This document shows, in pieces, positions 11,301 through 19,035 of a stretch of DNA of 64,000 bases. This DNA comes from Aequorivita marisscotiae (GTDB lineage Bacteria > Bacteroidota > Bacteroidia > Flavobacteriales > Flavobacteriaceae). How positions within the stretch are numbered: position 1 is the stretch's first letter; each line of letters begins with the position of its first letter. The notes beneath the pieces are model-generated. The model had not been told where the DNA came from. It did no database searches and saw only the letters and a list, made by a program, of their open reading frames with translations. The stretch lies in assembly GCF_029814825.1 (NCBI RefSeq), contig NZ_CP122379.1, positions 1,860,001-1,924,000 of the forward strand, in the 5' to 3' direction. The translations under genes and the position numbers were made by a program.

Positions 11301-11962
11301 CCATTTACGCTATAACCAACTTGATTGCTTAGATTGTTAAACTCTGCATTTGTATAGGTTGCGAGTTGGTCTGGGTAATCAATTAATAGCAGAAGTGACT
11401 TTCTAATCCCTGAGGAAGGAAATACACTTTGAACCGATACCCCAGATGGAATTCGCGATTCGCTAGCACTTATTATGCGTTCTCTTAAAGGTTCCCCTGC
11501 ATAACGCGCATGGGTATTTAAAGAATTTAAAGTTCGTATTTCCTGTGCGGTTCTTCTATTGGTAGCAGAAACAATTACATTAGAAAGATATAATTCTCCA
11601 TCAACCCCTTGAGCGGCATATTTAAAATACTTATCCGCGGGATCTTGCATTACCGTATAACCATCAATGGTTTCTAAATATGTAATTTTATCGTCGGTTA
11701 AAATTCTTCCGCGAAAAATTTGGCCGTTGGGCTGCTCAATTTCCGTGATATACGGAAAGTGGGTAACGGCGCAAAATTCATTTCCTTCCGTTGGAGATAT
11801 AGGAATAATGCCCATTGGTCCAGCTGTTGGATTGGTGGGCAAAGCTCTTTGTAGATTCGAAGAAGCGGGATAGTATGCACTATTTTCAGCTCCCTGCGCA
11901 CTACCTTGCCATGTGCAGCATATTACTGCAATGACCATTGCAAATTGCGTAATTTTTTTCAT
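5366..11962 (-). CDS. Giant secreted M6 metalloprotease with repeat arrays and T9SS sorting domain
   Basis: About 2198 aa from the ATG at 11962; the upstream ATG at 11995 only adds a non-signal stretch before the clear signal peptide MKKITQFAMV...SAQG. Residues about 185-550 form the M6 (immune inhibitor A-like) catalytic domain with HEFGHALGLPD, giving zinc ligands His364 and His368 and catalytic Glu365. Next come two SGPGVTDDGNGSTYSF modules, four near-identical 78-81-aa DDASFNY modules, HYR-type domains, a jelly-roll-like insert beginning NGSFETGNFTGW, and about eight HYR-like repeats. The final 75 residues (TMYPVPAKNILNI...ITKRLLKE) are a type A T9SS sorting domain. It is predicted to be exported by the Sec and type IX systems as a cell-surface or released protease. 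The repeats probably serve as a stalk or in binding. Confidence 0.92.
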   Translation of the reverse strand: MKKITQFAMVIAVICCTWQGSAQGAENSAYYPASSNLQRALPTNPTAGPMGIIPISPTEGNEFCAVTHFPYITEIEQPNGQIFRGRILTDDKITYLETIDGYTVMQDPADKYFKYAAQGVDGELYLSNVIVSATNRRTAQEIRTLNSLNTHARYAGEPLRERIISASESRIPSGVSVQSVFPSSGIRKSLLLLIDYPDQLATYTNAEFNNLSNQVGYSVNGQTGSFRDFYLAASYGNLTINTDVSGWYTAANNRATYGVGSLVARNFLNAVPLIREAVDAAEAAGVNFADYDGDNDNNVDVVMVIHSGRGAEESANADDIWSHRWVLAAAGLQVTYDGKQINDYIIQAEKYGPASITNIGVMCHEFGHALGLPDLYDADGGSEGLGNWCLMAGGTWNNNGRTPAHPSVYCKDEMGWMTPTLLTGSGTINNMDYSQSSAEAYRLNTAVGTEYFLIENRQKFIWDAFLPGSGICIYHIDRATGDNTNPARYRVNLEQADGLNNLNNNVNRGDTGDPYPGSSNNTIFNCVSNPNSKTYNGNESSANVYGIVAQAANKMGFNYFTAADFTALPDISVNAGVQTGLGGGTPVGGAYSGPGVTDDGNGSTYSFDPAAAGVGVHTLTYTFSFAGSCADSASDTVEVLPAGVTFTALADLCINAGVQTGLGGGAPAGGTYSGPGVSDDGNGSTYSFNPTTAGVGTHTLTYTQGASSATDNVEVFALDDASFNYGAGSYCVNAADPTPTITGLAGGTFTSTAGLSINAATGTIDVSTSTPGAYNVTYTTAGTCPNSSSVGVTINALDDASFNYSAGSYCISEPDPTPTITGLGGGTFSAGAGLSLNAATGTIDVSTSTPGAYTVTYTTVGPCPNSSNVGVTINTLDDASFNYSAGSYCINGADPTPTITGVAGGAFSSTAGLSINAATGTIDVSASTPGTYTVTYTTTGACANSSTQNVTINTLDDASFNYSAGSYCVSGADPTPTITGVAGGTFTSTAGLSINAATGTIDVSASTLGTYTVTYTTTGACANSSTQNVTIYASPIVTFTAPSSPVCPNAILTGQGGGTPVGGVYSGPGVTDDGNGTTYTFDAAAAGNGIHTLTYNYTDAGGCSGSATDTVTVDDTTPPTITCPGNISVNNDPGVCGASVTWIAPVGVDNCSGSITTSSHNPGDFFPTGTTTVTYMVTDTNGNTANCSFTVSVIDTEGPVLTCPINFTVSNDPGLCSSVVTYVMPTATDNCALNDILVNGSFETGNFTGWNVIDFTNPFIPYFVGASNNGGGFFPPASPTDGGLLAGNGFDSAGPDTSLLYQEISIPAGATTADLRWDENIDYDLLNFCGGCSDRTYQVQILDATNTVLQVLKTRVLPAGTIDSDNIWVSEFADLSAYAGQTIRIGFWQNTPDTFTGPAKFALDNVTLYTNSSIAVTQTAGLPSGSTFPVGTTTNTFEATDAAGNTSSCSFTITVEDNELPVANCAAPFTIQLDAAGNATIVVGDIENGSTDNCGIATTTIDKSNFSCADVGVNTVTLTVTDTSGNISTCTTVVTVEDNVAPTAVCQPFTAQLDATGNVTITGADVDGGSADACGIASLSVSPNAFTCADVGPNTVTLTVTDVNGNVSTCTTTVTVEDNVAPVANCAAPFTLQLDASGNASITVGDIDAGSTDACGIASTTIDKSTFTCTDVGPNTVTLTVTDVNGNISTCTTTVTVEDSIAPTIICPADITANTDAGDCAATVTFVTPVAFDNCGIASVVQTMGDPSGSSFPVGVNTIEFTATDVNGNTSTCSFTITVTDNEAPVAVCQNITIQLDAAGNATITAADVDGGSTDQCGIGSLSIDVDTFDCSDVGDNNVILTVTDVNGNTSTCTAIVTVEDVTAPMVVCQDITVVLDATGTVTIAGIDVDGGSTDACGIASYDLDIDTFDCSNVGDNIVTLTVTDVNGNTSTCTATVTVEDNTSPVLVCQDFTLELGADGTAVLDPSDVIASNDDACGIFTSAVDITDFDCSDIGAPVTVQVFTIDVNGNLASCTAEVTVVDNLAPVITCPADQTVDPGPGNIFYILPDYFATGEATAIDNCTDPVTITTQSPAAGTPLSDGTYTITFTAEDAYGNVSTCDFELIVESVLGVGDNSYDLGSITMYPVPAKNILNIGNPKLLELEKLEIYDLRGRLVQSADLRAMGNVKTINVDQLAAASYYVKIRGTEGEITKRLLKE
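5650..7601 (-). repeat. HYR-like coding repeat array inside the M6 protease gene
   Basis: Eight consecutive modules of about 80-85 codons, most ending in VTDVNGN-STCT-TVTVEDN. Neighbouring modules share long near-identical DNA tracts (for example the GTTTACATCGGTTACGGT segments around 6900, 7150 and 7380). Such arrays can change length by recombination. Boundaries are approximate. Confidence 0.8.
8872..9808 (-). repeat. Four-copy DDASFNY coding repeat inside the M6 protease gene
   Basis: Four tandem modules of about 234-243 bp, each starting DDASFNYSAGSYC and containing PTPTITG, LSINAATGTIDVS and TYTVTYTT. They are far more alike in DNA and protein than the HYR array, suggesting recent duplication or gene conversion. 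Each module has paired cysteines. Confidence 0.85.
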
Positions 11963-12464
11963 AATATGGTTATGTTGGTGAATAAAAAGATTCAATATAA
12001 ACTTGCAACTGAAGATTGCTCGTTAATATAATGATAGGTGTAGGGAGAAATCCATTTCAAGTTACGAACTGTATACATAGTAAAAAATAAGTGGCACTAC
12101 GTATAATGTTAGTAGTCAGAATTTTGTATTGGCTATACCTGAAATACAACAATGAGAATTCTAAAAGTAATAAATATTAAAATAGAAAACTTTACAACAG
12201 CGAAGGATGAAACGGGCCGTGCGTAGTATTTTTTACAGGTTTACACAGTAAATTTTTAAATACTGCATAAAAATGCTTTTTCTTCAATAAGAAGTGGAAT
12301 GTAAATTTTGAATAACTAAACCAGTTGAAGTATTACAAACTACGCTAAATTAGAGCGAAATTAGTTGTTGGGATTCAGGAAATAATTCACTAAAAAATCC
12401 ACTGGCAATACTAGAAAAGATATTGAAAAGGCTAGGTGGTCTTAAAACGAAACATTGCGCTAAA
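11963..12464. other. AT-rich intergenic spacer upstream of the M6 protease gene
   Basis: About 500 bp with no supportable gene. It should contain the leader and promoter of the protease gene, but no good TAnnTTTG element was recognised. No repeat or RNA structure stands out. Confidence 0.5.
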
Positions 12465-12953
12465 TTAAAGCTTTCCAAAAAACGAGGCTACTTCTTCTTT
12501 AAATACATTTACGGGAATACGATGGCCGAGTTCTTGTCTTACATAAATGTGATAATTGGTATGTTCCTGTAAATTTTTGGAAAGAAAAGCAAAGGTACTT
12601 TTGGGATTAATTACATCGTCGTGACTGCCAAGTACAATTTGTTTAAAGCTTAGGTACGGATTTTTATATGTTGGTATTTTTTGATGTACCGAGCGCGTAT
12701 GTAGCGCAGGATTAAAAAGTAAGGAGGGAAGGTTGTACGCATCTGCAATATAATACCCTACAAACCCACCCATGCTACTGCCAATAACCACCTGTATATT
12801 TTCACCGCGGTACTGTTCTACCAAAAGTTCAATACTATTATATTCAGTTCTATAATCAATTGCGGGAGAAAAGACCTTGCCGTATTCTTCTAAAATATTT
12901 CTTTTCTCAGGAGCTAGATCTCCATCTAAACCGTGCAAATAAAGAATATTCAT
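12465..12953 (-). CDS. YqiA/UPF0227-family alpha/beta-hydrolase (esterase)
   Basis: 162-aa single-domain alpha/beta hydrolase. The strand-1 motif LYLHGLDG, the nucleophile elbow GSSMGG (Ser60), an acidic segment GSHDDVI and a late GHRIPV histidine make a full Ser-Asp-His set. Length and motifs fit UPF0227 (E. coli YqiA), short-chain acyl esterases with unclear physiological substrates. It is a cytosolic protein with no signal peptide. It is monocistronic, downstream of the tmRNA locus on the same strand. Confidence 0.8.
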   Translation of the reverse strand: MNILYLHGLDGDLAPEKRNILEEYGKVFSPAIDYRTEYNSIELLVEQYRGENIQVVIGSSMGGFVGYYIADAYNLPSLLFNPALHTRSVHQKIPTYKNPYLSFKQIVLGSHDDVINPKSTFAFLSKNLQEHTNYHIYVRQELGHRIPVNVFKEEVASFFGKL

Positions 12954-13207
12954 AATTTACCTATTTTAAAGTGAATAAATACAAATAGTAACTATAATTT
13001 TCGGTACAGTACATATGTATTTGCTTATGCTCTTCTAAGGTAACCCAATCTTTTTAAACTTCAAAAAATGAAGTTTCATTTAACCTTAAATTCAGATAAA
13101 ATGCATTGATTGGGGTTTAACAAAAGGGAATTACAAATTACTGGAGATACAATAAAATGAAAAGCTCGCCATAGCTGCATAAATCACAGCGTTATGGCGA
13201 GCAAAAG

Positions 13208-13603
13208 TGGAGCCGGGGAGATTCGAACTCCCGTCCAAACAAGCAATTATACTGCTTTCTACATGCTTAGTTTTCATTTCGGTTTTCGAGAGATTGCCGG
13301 TCGAAAACTACCAACGCACTCCTTATCTTTACTTGAGCTTCACGATGCCATCAAAGCACTAGCATCGCTAGGTTTACTTTTACGAAGCCACTAAATCAAC
13401 CGCCGTAAACCAAGGCCGTTGAGTGACTTCCTGCTTGCCCACCTTGTGGGCCGAGGCACATCCTACTATAATTCGGATTATGCAGCTAGGGCGTAGTTAT
13501 TCTCGCCGTTTAAAAAGTGTGAAATATGATATTTACGAGCTGTATCCCAGCGCTCGGCATGCTTACAATACAATTAGACCCGCTGTCAAAACCAGTCGGC
13601 CCC
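13208..13603 (-). ncRNA. ssrA: Transfer-messenger RNA (tmRNA)
   Basis: Rescues stalled ribosomes and tags the nascent peptide for proteolysis. Read on the minus strand, the 5' end GGGGCCGACTGGTTTTGACA pairs with the 3' CGGCTCC acceptor strand. The T-arm GGGAG-TTCGAAT-CTCCC ends at discriminator A (13208). CCA is not encoded; the next genomic bases are CTT. The tag frame at 13478-13507 reads GENNYALAA then TAA, a normal Bacteroidota-type tag with resume codon GGC. At 396 nt it has the usual one-piece length. Apparent ORFs across this interval are spurious. Confidence 0.97.
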
Positions 13604-13630
13604 TTTTTTAATAATCAGTGTTAGTGTTCA

Positions 13631-13704
13631 GTCTCACGTCTCACGTCTCACGTCTCACGTCTCACGTCTCACGTCTCACGTCTCACGTCTCACGTCTCAC
13701 GTCT
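13631..13704. repeat. 7-bp tandem repeat (GTCTCAC)10.6
   Basis: Ten perfect copies of GTCTCAC plus GTCT, 74 bp in all, between the tmRNA 5' end and its predicted promoter. If that promoter is right, the repeat is transcribed as GTGAGAC units in the pre-tmRNA leader. Its perfection implies slippage-prone, recently expanded DNA. Confidence 0.95.
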
Positions 13705-13713
13705 AAAGAAGTG

Positions 13714-13721
13714 CAAAGATA
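13714..13721 (-). promoter_or_regulatory. Predicted -7 element for tmRNA (TATCTTTG)
   Basis: A perfect match to the Bacteroidota -7 consensus TAnnTTTG on the minus strand, about 110 bp before the mature tmRNA 5' end. Transcription would start near 13707 and read through the heptamer repeat. No clear -33 TTG was seen. Confidence 0.55.
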
Positions 13722-13733
13722 CATGAAAAACCC

Positions 13734-13741
13734 TATCTTTG
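13734..13741 (+). promoter_or_regulatory. Predicted -7 element for the dehydrogenase gene (TATCTTTG)
   Basis: A perfect TAnnTTTG match on the plus strand, 33 bp before the ATG at 13775. It lies back-to-back with the tmRNA element 12 bp away, so the two promoters share their upstream DNA. Confidence 0.6.
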
Positions 13742-13774
13742 ACACCGCCTTAATTTATACAAAAAACATACCAT

Positions 13775-14992
13775 ATGTCAATAACCTTTGCTATCATCAA
13801 AGAACGCAAAAATCCGCCAGATCGTCGGGTTGTTTTTTCACCCGAAAAGTGCCAAGAAGTCATACGGAAATTTCCCCGTGCCAAAATAATCGTTGAAAGT
13901 TCCGATATACGTATTTTTTCTGATGAAGCCTATCGCGATGCTGGTTTTGAAGTAATGGATGATGTTTCGGAAGCCGATGTAATGCTGGGCGTAAAAGAAG
14001 TTCCCGTAGCTGCTTTAATTCCGAATAAAAAATATTTTTACTTTAGCCATACCATTAAAAAACAGCCCTACAACCGAAAATTGTTGAAGGCAATGCTCGA
14101 TAAAAATATTGAAATGTTCGATCACGAAACCATTGTAAACAAGGGGAACAGACGTTTAATCGGGTTTGGTTATTACGCCGGCCTGGTGGGCGCATATAAT
14201 GGTTTTAGAGGTTTGGGTTTACGCGACAAGCTTTTTGAGCTGCCTAAAGTTGAAAATCTTCGCGATTTAGAAGCTGTTAAAACCGAACTTGATAAGATTA
14301 CCATTCCCAACATAAAAATAATACTATCAGGAACTGGAAAGGTTACGCGCGGTGCAAAGGAAATATTAGATCATTTAAAAATACGCGAAGTAACCGATGC
14401 CAAATATCTCAATAAAAATTTTGACGAACCAGTTTACTGCCTGATAGATGTTTCAGAATACAACAAACGTAAAGATGGAGGCACTTTTAGCAAAAAGGAA
14501 TTTTATAAAGACCCTACCAACTACGAAAGCGATTTTATGAAATATGCCAAAGTGAGCGATATGTTTATAACGGGCCACTTTTTTGGTAATGGGGCGCCGT
14601 ATTTATTTACTCGGGAAGACGCAAAACATCCGGATTTTAAAATAAACTTGGTGGCCGATGTTTCATGCGATGTAGATGGTCCAATAGCCTGTACACTGCG
14701 CGCATCAACTATAGCAGATCCTTTTTATGGGTACAATCCAAATACCGAAAGCGAAACAGATTTTAATGATCCGGAGGCTATACTGGTGATGGCCGTAGAT
14801 AACCTGCCATGCGAATTGCCAAAAGACGCAAGCGAAGGATTTGGTGAAATGTTCTTGGACCACGTAATTCCTGCTTTTTTTAATAACGATAAAAATGGAA
14901 TTTTAGAGCGTGCCAAATTAACGACAGCAGATGGAAAGCTAACGCCAAGATTTGCCTATTTGCAAGAGTATGTTGACGAAGCAGCTTCTTAA
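13775..14992 (+). CDS. NAD(P)-dependent saccharopine/alanine-dehydrogenase-like oxidoreductase
   Basis: 405 aa. The N-terminal domain (TFAIIKERKNPPDRRVVFSPE...) is the alanine dehydrogenase/PNT N-terminal type. A nucleotide-binding segment follows, with IKIILSGTGKVTRGAKEIL at about residues 180-200. The whole resembles lysine-forming saccharopine dehydrogenases (LYS1-like), which share this fold. The glycine motif is degenerate (GTGKVTRG), so cofactor use is inferred. It is soluble and stands alone. Exact substrate is unknown; alanine dehydrogenase is the alternative. It runs divergently from ssrA. Confidence 0.75.
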   Translation: MSITFAIIKERKNPPDRRVVFSPEKCQEVIRKFPRAKIIVESSDIRIFSDEAYRDAGFEVMDDVSEADVMLGVKEVPVAALIPNKKYFYFSHTIKKQPYNRKLLKAMLDKNIEMFDHETIVNKGNRRLIGFGYYAGLVGAYNGFRGLGLRDKLFELPKVENLRDLEAVKTELDKITIPNIKIILSGTGKVTRGAKEILDHLKIREVTDAKYLNKNFDEPVYCLIDVSEYNKRKDGGTFSKKEFYKDPTNYESDFMKYAKVSDMFITGHFFGNGAPYLFTREDAKHPDFKINLVADVSCDVDGPIACTLRASTIADPFYGYNPNTESETDFNDPEAILVMAVDNLPCELPKDASEGFGEMFLDHVIPAFFNNDKNGILERAKLTTADGKLTPRFAYLQEYVDEAAS

Positions 14993-15038
14993 ATTTTCTA
15001 CGAACACTAAAATCAAAATACCTAAACAGTTTAGCTAT

Positions 15039-17009
15039 TTATAGCTTCTGAAGTTCAATGGGCTCTTCATTTTGAATTTTTACCAAATTGTCAAAAAACT
15101 GGCGCAATGCAGGGTATGCTTCCGTAGAATAGGCGGTTGTATTTAGTTTTACGCTTAACCTAATATTCACTTTATTGCCAGATACATCGTACACCACCGA
15201 AAATTCACCATCGTTATTGGGAAGCTTTAAAATTTTGTTTTCGGGGGTTTTGGTTATTTTGTATTGGTCTGCAACATCTATAGAAATTAAGTAATTATTA
15301 ATCACAGGAAAACCAAAATCTATCGGGTATGCACGGGTTTCTTTAGTAAACGGATTTTCGGTAAAATACGTTTGAAATAAAAATGGGTACACAAATAATT
15401 TATCGCCCACAGGTTGCTCGTAGATACTAAGATCGTAACTTTCCTTATAAGGTTGGTCTAAATCTGTTTCGTTTTCATTTTTTAGATTTGTAATATCTAA
15501 AGCCTCATTTTTGCTCTGTTTTCTTTTAATTACTTCATCCTTTGCCCAGTTATTGTTATCGCTTCTTTTGGAAAGAGCAATATAGCCGGTAGAAACTTCG
15601 GTTGCCTTCCCTGAAAATTCACCATTATCATTGGCAGTTAATTGCATATTAACGTAATGCATGTTTTTTTCAAAAGGTGCAATAGGTTCCCAAAAACTAT
15701 CATTTTTAAAATCGAATACGCGTCCTTCAATATTTAATAAACGAAGGGGCAGCACTCCAAATGGGGCGTGTTTGTCTGTGGCGTCCAATAAATACTTTTC
15801 TTTATTAATAGTTAAATAAACTACCGCATAATTAAAGTCTGTTAACACTGGGTATTGTTTGGTAGGTTGTGCTTTATCTCGAGTGGCCAGCAACATGATT
15901 TTTGGTTTGAGCCCTACTGCATCCAGCGCATTTACTAAGCTTAGATTTATTTCGGAACTATTTCCAGATTTTTTTTCGAAAGCATCCTTTACACGAATAT
16001 CGCTTAAAATTCGTCTTTCGTTATTCCAAGCCATGCTTTTTTGAATAAAATAATACACTGCTTTTGCACGCTCCAGATCGTCTTGCATATTCTTAATGGC
16101 TGCGGGCAGTTGTTCTTCAAAATAACTGGCGTATTTTAACTGGCGCCCTAAATTTTTATCGTATTTAAAAGTGCGATCTACATCGTCCCAGGTTTTTGAA
16201 TAATTGGCTTTGCTTTCGTCAACATGAACAGCGTTGCGCAGTTCAAATTTTATAGAGGCTCTATAATTATCGCCCGAAAGCATGTACTTTTCTTCTTTAA
16301 AAGCTGGTACTGCTTTCATTACATAGGTAGCAGATTCGCAGTCGCCAGGCACTTTAAAACCCTGCAATAAAAAACAATTCTTTTTTATTTCGGCGTGGTT
16401 TACATCGAGTTTTCTATTGCCGTACATGGTGCGGTTATAAGTGTAATTTCCGGGTATTTCGGTGTGAAATTCAGAATAAACCGTTGGTAGTTCATTCATA
16501 AAAGACCAACCTCCCAAATTGTGAAAATAAGGGGTTTCAATTCTATAGGAATATTCCAGAATACTACCATCCTGAACATTTGGAAAGGTAAATTTTTTAA
16601 GCGACCAATGATCGGTTTCATCTGTGTTAAAAATGGCGTTCTCGCTCACATAAACTTTAGCCTTACCGTTATGGGTAATGGCTTTTATATCTTTCACATT
16701 TTCGCGAACATTGTTTTCGCGATAATATGGAATTTCAATCGTGCTGTGCTCAAAATTTTTTGCATTAAAAACCTTAATCTTTCGGTGTACTTCTTTAAAA
16801 AGTCGAATATAACCATCGGCGGCATCAACGGTGTAATTTCCTCTTTCATAGAGTACCACTCCGTTTGCTTCAGGATCTAAAGGATAGCTCGTCATTGCGT
16901 ATTCGGAAGCCATGGGTTCGCCAAAAATATGTGGCGATTGGGTAATTTGTGCGTTTCCAATTGTAAAATGTAGGGTGAAACAAATAATGAGGAATGATTT
17001 TAAATTCAT
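15039..17009 (-). CDS. DUF3857/transglutaminase-like exported protein, paralogue 2
   Basis: 656 aa with a signal peptide (MNLKSFLIICFTLHFTIGNAQ). The first 300 residues match DUF3857 (VHRKIKVFNAKNFEHSTIEIPYY...). A transglutaminase-like core follows, then a beta-rich C-terminal part. At the position where active transglutaminases have Cys, the sequence reads KSGNSSEINLSLVNAL, with no Cys. The core is therefore probably non-catalytic, as in many Bacteroidota members. It starts 1 bp after the stop of a close paralogue upstream, so the two form an operon. The role is unknown, presumably in the cell envelope. Confidence 0.85.
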   Translation of the reverse strand: MNLKSFLIICFTLHFTIGNAQITQSPHIFGEPMASEYAMTSYPLDPEANGVVLYERGNYTVDAADGYIRLFKEVHRKIKVFNAKNFEHSTIEIPYYRENNVRENVKDIKAITHNGKAKVYVSENAIFNTDETDHWSLKKFTFPNVQDGSILEYSYRIETPYFHNLGGWSFMNELPTVYSEFHTEIPGNYTYNRTMYGNRKLDVNHAEIKKNCFLLQGFKVPGDCESATYVMKAVPAFKEEKYMLSGDNYRASIKFELRNAVHVDESKANYSKTWDDVDRTFKYDKNLGRQLKYASYFEEQLPAAIKNMQDDLERAKAVYYFIQKSMAWNNERRILSDIRVKDAFEKKSGNSSEINLSLVNALDAVGLKPKIMLLATRDKAQPTKQYPVLTDFNYAVVYLTINKEKYLLDATDKHAPFGVLPLRLLNIEGRVFDFKNDSFWEPIAPFEKNMHYVNMQLTANDNGEFSGKATEVSTGYIALSKRSDNNNWAKDEVIKRKQSKNEALDITNLKNENETDLDQPYKESYDLSIYEQPVGDKLFVYPFLFQTYFTENPFTKETRAYPIDFGFPVINNYLISIDVADQYKITKTPENKILKLPNNDGEFSVVYDVSGNKVNIRLSVKLNTTAYSTEAYPALRQFFDNLVKIQNEEPIELQKL

Positions 17010-17010
17010 T

Positions 17011-18978
17011 TTATATCTTTTTTAAAACGATGGATTCTTCTTTTAAGATGGTAATCATAGTGCCGAAATATTCTTTTAAAGATTGATATGCGGCAGGTGG
17101 AAAGCGGTATTCGTTTAACTTCATATTAAAGCGGATGTTTATTTTATTTCCTTCAGAAATGTAGGTTACCGAACACTCACCGTCATCACCAGGTAATTTT
17201 ATAGTTCTACTTTCTGGTAATTGGATAGTTTCGTAAACGTTGCCCAAATCTATGGAAAGTAAATAGGTGTTTGTAAATGGAAAACCAAAATCTATCGGGT
17301 AATTTCGTTCATTTAATTTAAAGGGATTTTCAGAAATATAGGTTTTGTTGAAAAATGGGTATAGAAATACTTTATCACCCACCATTTCTGGCTCTATGGT
17401 AACGTTGTAGTTTTCTTTGAGCGGTTTTTCAATACTATTTAAATCTTCTACTTGGTACTCCTGAATTTCTACGCCTGCCTTATCATTTCCTTCAGTTTTA
17501 ATATAAGCTTCCAAAGTTTTTTCTTCAATAGTGCTTCTTTTTTTTAAACCTATATAACCATAATTCGCTTGAGAAACTTTGCCTTTAAAATTACCGTCGT
17601 CGGTAGCAATAATCTGTGCATTTACGTAATGGATATTTTGTTTAAAAGGTTCAATAGGCATCCAATAGCTTCCTTTTTTGAAATCCATAACGCGACCTTG
17701 CACATTTAACGTGCGAAACGGAATTAAACCAAAAGGCGCTTGTTTATCTGTTGCGTCCAATAAATAAGTTTGGTCTGCAATTTTCAATGCCGCTACCGTA
17801 TAATTAAATTTTGTCATTACTGGATAAAGTGTGGTAGGCAGACCATTTTGTCTAGTAGATAGCAACATTAGTTTTGCATCTAATCCAGCTGCCTCTAACG
17901 CATTAATTAAGGAAAGATTAATTTCAGGAACGCTGCCTTTTTTATCGTCAAAAGCATCTTTTACCTCTGTTTCTGAGCTGTAAAATGTACCGTCCCAGGT
18001 GTAGTGATTCTGGATGTAAGTATAAATTGCCTTGGCTCTTTGTAGATCATCGGCTATTGCTAGGATTGAATCTGCTAGGTTTTCCTTGAAATATTTGGAG
18101 TTTTTAAGTTGACTCCCCATTTCACCTTTCTTAATAAATTTGTCAACATCCTTCCACTCTTTTGTAAATTTTCTGGATCTCCTCCATCCCGTAGAAGTAA
18201 AAAGTTCTCTGGGCTCGAATTCTACCCGCGAAATATAATTTTTAGAAGATAGCATATAATCCTCTTGCTGAAATGCCGGTATATCTTTCATAGCATATAG
18301 CGTGATCGGACATCCAACAATCATTGTATTTACTTTTGTTTGCAAACAATCATCCGTAACCTCAGATTTGTTTAAATATAAAGACTGATTGCCATAAAGA
18401 ATATTTTCAAACTGATATTCTAATGGTATTTTAAATAGAAATTCACTGTAAATTTTAGGTAATTCGTCTTGAAAATGCCATCCGTAAAAATTAAAAAGAA
18501 AAGGAGATTCTAATTTATATACGTATTCAATTACACTTCCATCGGTTACGTTTGGAAAAACTATTTTGCAAACCGATCCAATTTCTGGTTCCGACGTAAT
18601 AAATATAGCATCGGAAGATACTTTTCTTTTGGTATTTCCATTATAGGTCCAAGCACTAAAGCCTTTTACCTTTTCTCTGGTACCATCGGAGCTAAATAAT
18701 GGTATCTCTACAGTACCATAATCTCTAGTTTGGGAATCGAAAATTTTTATTTTCCGATGAACCTCCTTAATTAATTTAATATAATCGCCAACTGCCGCAT
18801 AGTAATAATATCCCTGCTCATACAAAACAACCGCATTGGCCGTGGTGTCTTTTTCATAAAACTTCATTGCCAGTTCACTTTCGGTTGGCTTTCCGAATAC
18901 CGCTTTTTGACGTTCCTGAGAGTTTGCGCTACTAAATAAAGAAAGAAGAACAAAAAGTAATTTAATTCGCAAAGGCAT
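17011..18978 (-). CDS. DUF3857/transglutaminase-like exported protein, paralogue 1
   Basis: 655 aa with a signal peptide (LLFVLLSLFSSANSQ). It has the same architecture and length as the gene immediately downstream and shares many segments (EVHRKIKIFDS, EINLSLINALEAAGL, YLLDATDKQAPFG, NPF...RNYPIDFGFP). The pair arose by tandem duplication. The transglutaminase Cys position reads DDKKGSVPEINLSLI, again without Cys. The AT-rich segment 18979-19035 upstream should contain the promoter. Function is unknown. Confidence 0.85.
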   Translation of the reverse strand: MPLRIKLLFVLLSLFSSANSQERQKAVFGKPTESELAMKFYEKDTTANAVVLYEQGYYYYAAVGDYIKLIKEVHRKIKIFDSQTRDYGTVEIPLFSSDGTREKVKGFSAWTYNGNTKRKVSSDAIFITSEPEIGSVCKIVFPNVTDGSVIEYVYKLESPFLFNFYGWHFQDELPKIYSEFLFKIPLEYQFENILYGNQSLYLNKSEVTDDCLQTKVNTMIVGCPITLYAMKDIPAFQQEDYMLSSKNYISRVEFEPRELFTSTGWRRSRKFTKEWKDVDKFIKKGEMGSQLKNSKYFKENLADSILAIADDLQRAKAIYTYIQNHYTWDGTFYSSETEVKDAFDDKKGSVPEINLSLINALEAAGLDAKLMLLSTRQNGLPTTLYPVMTKFNYTVAALKIADQTYLLDATDKQAPFGLIPFRTLNVQGRVMDFKKGSYWMPIEPFKQNIHYVNAQIIATDDGNFKGKVSQANYGYIGLKKRSTIEEKTLEAYIKTEGNDKAGVEIQEYQVEDLNSIEKPLKENYNVTIEPEMVGDKVFLYPFFNKTYISENPFKLNERNYPIDFGFPFTNTYLLSIDLGNVYETIQLPESRTIKLPGDDGECSVTYISEGNKINIRFNMKLNEYRFPPAAYQSLKEYFGTMITILKEESIVLKKI

Positions 18979-19035
18979 AAAGAAGGGCTATAATTTATTT
19001 CGCAAATTATAATTTTTATTCTAAATATAAAACCT

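Noticed and set aside
13194..13611. Two ORFs of about 62-66 codons on the plus strand
   Set aside because: They lie entirely antisense to the tmRNA gene and have no other support.
13618..13896. A 92-codon ORF beginning in the heptamer repeat (TSHVSRLTSHVSRL...)
   Set aside because: Its regularity comes from the 7-bp repeat, and it overlaps the start of the dehydrogenase gene in another frame.
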